This document shows positions 31,352 through 33,905 of a stretch of 33,905 bases of DNA, one piece after another; positions within the stretch are counted from its first letter, which is position 1; each line of letters starts with the position of its first letter. Where the stretch lies: contig CANRHN010000001.1 in the NCBI GenBank assembly GCA_947630425.1, positions 90,567 through 124,471 on the forward strand, read 5' to 3'. Position numbers and translations under genes: made by a program. Origin of the DNA: an uncultured Clostridia bacterium (lineage in GTDB: Bacteria; Bacillota; Clostridia; Christensenellales; CAG-314). The notes beneath the pieces are model-generated. The model was not told where the DNA came from and made no database searches. It saw only the letters and a list, made by a program, of their open reading frames with translations.

Positions 31352-33310
31352 ATGGAGTTTTTCAGAAAAAACAAGAAAGCTCTCATCATGCTCGCCATTG
31401 CTCTCGCAGTGATCTTGGTTTCCAGCTTCTGCGCGGCATTGGTTCAAACGGACGGCTTCCAAGTCAAAGTCACCGATTTGCGTAACGAGACAAACAACAA
31501 CGGATTACAACCCAACGATCCCGATTATGTGCAGGGTAGGGTGGTTTCCGGTATTTTGTTCGTTCCCAAAACGGCAACCGAGAAAAATCCCGCTCCCGGT
31601 ATCGTACTCACCCACGGCTATCTCAACAACAGAGAGTTGCAACTGCAAAACGCAATAGAGCTTGCTCACCGCGGATTTGTAGTTATCACTGTTGACCGTG
31701 GCGGACACGGTAATTACACAATTGAGGAATCCACGCCTGCATTGACAAACACCAACGGATTGTATGACAGTGCCAAGTATCTGTACAACCTGCCCTTTGT
31801 AGACAAGGATAAGATTGGTATTTCCGGTCACTCCATGGGAGGAATGTCAACTGCTGCGGTTCTTGCGCAAGATGCCGGCGTCGGAATTATTTCTGCGGGC
31901 TTGATGCAAGGTTGGGATACCTTTATTGCCGCAGGTCCGGACGTTTCCGTCGGTATCCTCAAAGCTAAAGACGACGAATTCTTCTTCGGCAGCACTTACG
32001 CAGACGGAACCGAGTCTATCTGCCGTGAATATTTGCATTCAACAGGTGCGGCAGACTTTGTCAACGTAACAGGGTATGGTAATACAAAAGACGCCATCAA
32101 CATTGAAAACGGCGGTATTTATATCGACGGTCAAGTTGTCAAAGTAGAAGAAGGCACTGCGGCAAGCAGCCCCTTCCGCGTGATTTACGAGTCTGACGAA
32201 ATTCACCCCCTCAACCACTTCTCTATTCCGAGTGCTGCTCACGTAACCAACTTCTTCTACACCGCATTCGGCACACCTGCCGGACGTGAACACATCAAGA
32301 GTACCTCTGAAATTTGGTGGATTAAGGAAGCCTTCTCGTTCCTTGGCTTGATTGCTTTCTTCTTTATGCTCTTCCCGCTCATCTCCATTTTGCTCAATCT
32401 GCCTTGCTTTGCTTCTCTCAAGAAGAAACAACCCGCAGAAGGCGAAATATGCGAGGAAAATCTTGTTTCCTTCAGGAAAGGCGGACTTGTCGGTATCACT
32501 CGTACCGTGCTGTTCTTCCTTGCCGGCTTGGCAACAATGTTCTTTGGCGGATTTATTCTGCGCAAAGTGTACACCGAGTGGGGCAGCGACCTTGTTCCCG
32601 TCAACAAGATTTGGCCGCAAGACACAACCGGCAACATCGCCGCTTGGGGCTTGGTTAGCGCGGTGTTCGGCATTGCCGTTCTGCTTTGCGTTTGGGGCAT
32701 TACAGCTCTTGTCAACTACATCGCAGGCAAAAAAGGCAAAGAACAAACAGTTGTCACCAACCCGTTTGCTTGTGCCAAGATCGGACTTGCCGACTTTGTA
32801 AAGACGGTTTTGTTCGCATTCCTTGTGGTAATCATCGGCTACGTTGTGGTTTGGATCAATTGGGGCATTTGGACTGTTGACTTCCGTATTTGGACGCTCG
32901 ACGTACACCCGTTTGTTATTGACATGGCGCCCACAATGCTTCGTTACACTCCGTTGTTCCTCATCTTCTACCTTGTGTCCGCTATCGGCAACGCAGGTAT
33001 GCGTGCAAAGGAACTGCCCGAGTGGGCAAGCGTGCTTATCAACGCTCTGTTCAACAGCTTCGGTGTTTTGTTGGTTGTCATCATTCAATATGCAACCTTC
33101 CGCTCCACGGGTGTGTTGTGGCAAGGCGACATGAACCTCGGTTATATCGTTGTGTTCCCGCTTATTCCCATTCTTGCCATTGCAACGGTCATCTCTCGTT
33201 ACACCTACAAGCGTACAGGCAATGTATGGTTGGGCGCGCTCATCAACGCTATACTGTTTACGGTTATCACGGTTGCCAACACGGCGACTTCGATCCCCTA
33301 CGCAGCTTAG
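31352..33310 (+). CDS. Polytopic membrane protein with alpha/beta hydrolase domain
   Basis: 652 residues, AGGAGGT site. A membrane segment (~9-30) is followed by an alpha/beta hydrolase domain (~60-320), with LTHGY (86-90) and the nucleophile elbow GHSMGG around Ser161. About seven to eight membrane segments follow (~332 to the end). The hydrolase part would lie outside the cytosol if the N-terminus is inside. Substrate unknown; a dienelactone hydrolase/esterase-like enzyme fused to a membrane domain is the best description. Codon use is smoother and GC-richer than in the ESCRT-like operon. Confidence 0.85.
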   Translation: MEFFRKNKKALIMLAIALAVILVSSFCAALVQTDGFQVKVTDLRNETNNNGLQPNDPDYVQGRVVSGILFVPKTATEKNPAPGIVLTHGYLNNRELQLQNAIELAHRGFVVITVDRGGHGNYTIEESTPALTNTNGLYDSAKYLYNLPFVDKDKIGISGHSMGGMSTAAVLAQDAGVGIISAGLMQGWDTFIAAGPDVSVGILKAKDDEFFFGSTYADGTESICREYLHSTGAADFVNVTGYGNTKDAINIENGGIYIDGQVVKVEEGTAASSPFRVIYESDEIHPLNHFSIPSAAHVTNFFYTAFGTPAGREHIKSTSEIWWIKEAFSFLGLIAFFFMLFPLISILLNLPCFASLKKKQPAEGEICEENLVSFRKGGLVGITRTVLFFLAGLATMFFGGFILRKVYTEWGSDLVPVNKIWPQDTTGNIAAWGLVSAVFGIAVLLCVWGITALVNYIAGKKGKEQTVVTNPFACAKIGLADFVKTVLFAFLVVIIGYVVVWINWGIWTVDFRIWTLDVHPFVIDMAPTMLRYTPLFLIFYLVSAIGNAGMRAKELPEWASVLINALFNSFGVLLVVIIQYATFRSTGVLWQGDMNLGYIVVFPLIPILAIATVISRYTYKRTGNVWLGALINAILFTVITVANTATSIPYAA

Positions 33311-33390
33311 CTGTACGGGGCGTAGAACCGTTACTGTTCATTGTTATTGACCACAAGCACAACAAGGCGTGTGCAATAGCAAACAAAATT

Positions 33391-33417
33391 AAAGGCGAAG
33401 CAAAATGCTTCGCCTTT
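33391..33417 (+). terminator. Terminator of the hydrolase gene
   Basis: aaaggcgaagca (33391-33402) and tgcttcgccttt (33406-33417), perfect 12 bp with loop aaa, followed by T-run. Confidence 0.9.
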
Positions 33418-33477
33418 TTGTTTACTGAAAACCCCACGATTGTCGTGGGGTTCCGTGGAGGTTTACCGTTGAACAAA

Positions 33478-33540
33478 GAAACCTCCTGTGGTAAAATTAG
33501 AATGAGCTTGGCGGCTTACTAAAATACCACAGGAGGTTTC
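33478..33540 (+). promoter_or_regulatory. Hairpin that hides the tnpA ribosome binding site
   Basis: gaaacctcctgtggta (33478-33493) is the exact reverse complement of 33525-33540. AGGAGG (33531-33536) of tnpA lies in the right arm, so the mRNA stem would block translation; this control is known for IS200. Confidence 0.85.
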
Positions 33541-33546
33541 GTCATT

Positions 33547-33905
33547 ATGAATGACACAGAAAGTTTAGCACATACGACGTGGAATTGCAAGTACCATATA
33601 GTGTTTGCGCCCAAGTACAGGAGAAAAGTTTTTTATGGAGAAAAGCGTAGAGAGATTGGAGCAATTCTACGTCAGTTGTGCGAATGGAAAGGAGTAGAAA
33701 TAATTGAAGCGGAAGTGTGCCCCGATCATGTACACATGTGTGTAAAGATACCACCCAAAATGAGTGTTTCGGGATTTATGGGATTTTTGAAAGGCAAAAG
33801 TAGTGTAATAATATATCAAAAATTCGGAAATCTCAAATTCAAGTACAGAAACAGAGAGTTTTGGTGCAGAGGGTATTATGTCGACACAGTCGGCAAGAAT
33901 ACGAA
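33547..33905 (+). CDS. tnpA: IS200-type Y1 transposase (partial, 3' end missing)
   Basis: 119 residues visible. The HUH motif is HVH (His61, His63 in CPDHVHM), with typical phrases WNCKYHIVFAPKYRRKVFY and FWCRGYYVDTVGKN. The catalytic tyrosine of this family sits ~60 residues after HUH, in the helix just after TVGKN, and is therefore outside the window. The ATG at 33547 has AGGAGG 10 bases upstream. The protein cuts and joins single-stranded DNA at the element ends. Confidence 0.95.
   Translation, partial: MNDTESLAHTTWNCKYHIVFAPKYRRKVFYGEKRREIGAILRQLCEWKGVEIIEAEVCPDHVHMCVKIPPKMSVSGFMGFLKGKSSVIIYQKFGNLKFKYRNREFWCRGYYVDTVGKNT

Larger units (their letters stand above)
33421..33905 (+). mobile_element. 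IS200-type insertion sequence, left part
   Basis: The element starts near 33421 with a subterminal hairpin (aaccccacga 33430-33439 with tcgtggggtt 33443-33452, loop ttg), the type of structure IS200/IS605 transposases recognise. The second hairpin before the transposase start and the tnpA gene follow. The right end lies beyond the window. The exact left tip cannot be fixed without an empty site. Confidence 0.85.

Noticed and set aside
32039..33124. 361-codon minus-strand open frame
   Set aside because: Antisense to the membrane hydrolase gene; highly charged and without a family signal.
1..33905. CRISPR array
   Set aside because: No regularly spaced direct repeats were found on reading the window; the repeats seen are hairpins, paralogues and protein repeats.

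Overview
The window looks like a chromosomal segment of an anaerobic, Firmicutes-type (Clostridia-like) bacterium. Evidence is the AAGGAG/GAGGTG ribosome binding sites, the glpK + FAD oxidoreductase + DUF1667 glycerol cluster, split transketolase, a DUF1292 protein, YhaO/YhaN-type SbcDC proteins, BspA-type leucine-rich repeat proteins and an IS200 element. The species cannot be named from the sequence.

Layout. 1-170: tail of an unknown gene and its terminator. 171-885: gene-poor, AT-rich, with a degenerate tRNA-Ser(UGA)-like sequence on the minus strand, a candidate promoter and a 21-bp inverted repeat that contains an operator-like palindrome. 886-12788: a plus-strand operon of nine genes, the most remarkable part of the window. 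It holds two tandem paralogous helical proteins, a CdvB/Snf7-like (ESCRT-III-like) coiled-coil protein, a Vps4-like AAA ATPase, a cytosolic trypsin/HtrA-like protease, a multi-pass membrane protein with extracellular leucine-rich repeats, a RuvB-like AAA+ ATPase, a second membrane LRR protein, and a small helical HTH-like protein. 12935-18148: a second plus-strand operon with a DUF1292 protein, a ClpP-type protease with intact catalytic triad, a Sel1-repeat protein with a degenerate AAA+ fold, a VirD4/TraG-like ATPase, and a protein made of FtsK alpha-like and gamma domains without the motor.

How the first operon may work together: five of its proteins carry a similar ~60-residue three-helix domain that resembles an MIT domain. 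Three of them (ESCRT-III-like, protease, RuvB-like) carry a near-identical short motif, [IV]-D-[YI]-A-G-[IL]-V. The simplest reading is a bacterial ESCRT-III/Vps4-type assembly, in which the short motif is the ligand of the MIT-like domains and a protease and a second ATPase are recruited to the same polymer or membrane site. The two LRR proteins would provide a membrane anchor and an outside-facing sensor or adhesin. This is inference from the sequence; an alternative is an effector-associated-domain conflict (defence) system using the same kind of adaptor logic. I know of no published description of this exact locus.

18149-19990: two minus-strand paralogous 101-residue HTH proteins with matching promoters, and a small putative lipoprotein ending at a strong terminator. 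20159-21550: a minus-strand AraC-type regulator, with a divergent 39-residue small protein. 21551-26228: sbcD-like, sbcC-like and the two transketolase halves in a row. 26578-31123: a glycerol-3-phosphate operon (two FAD oxidoreductases, DUF1667 protein, glycerol kinase). 31352-33310: a membrane-bound alpha/beta hydrolase. 33420-33905: the left part of an IS200-type insertion sequence, cut by the window end.
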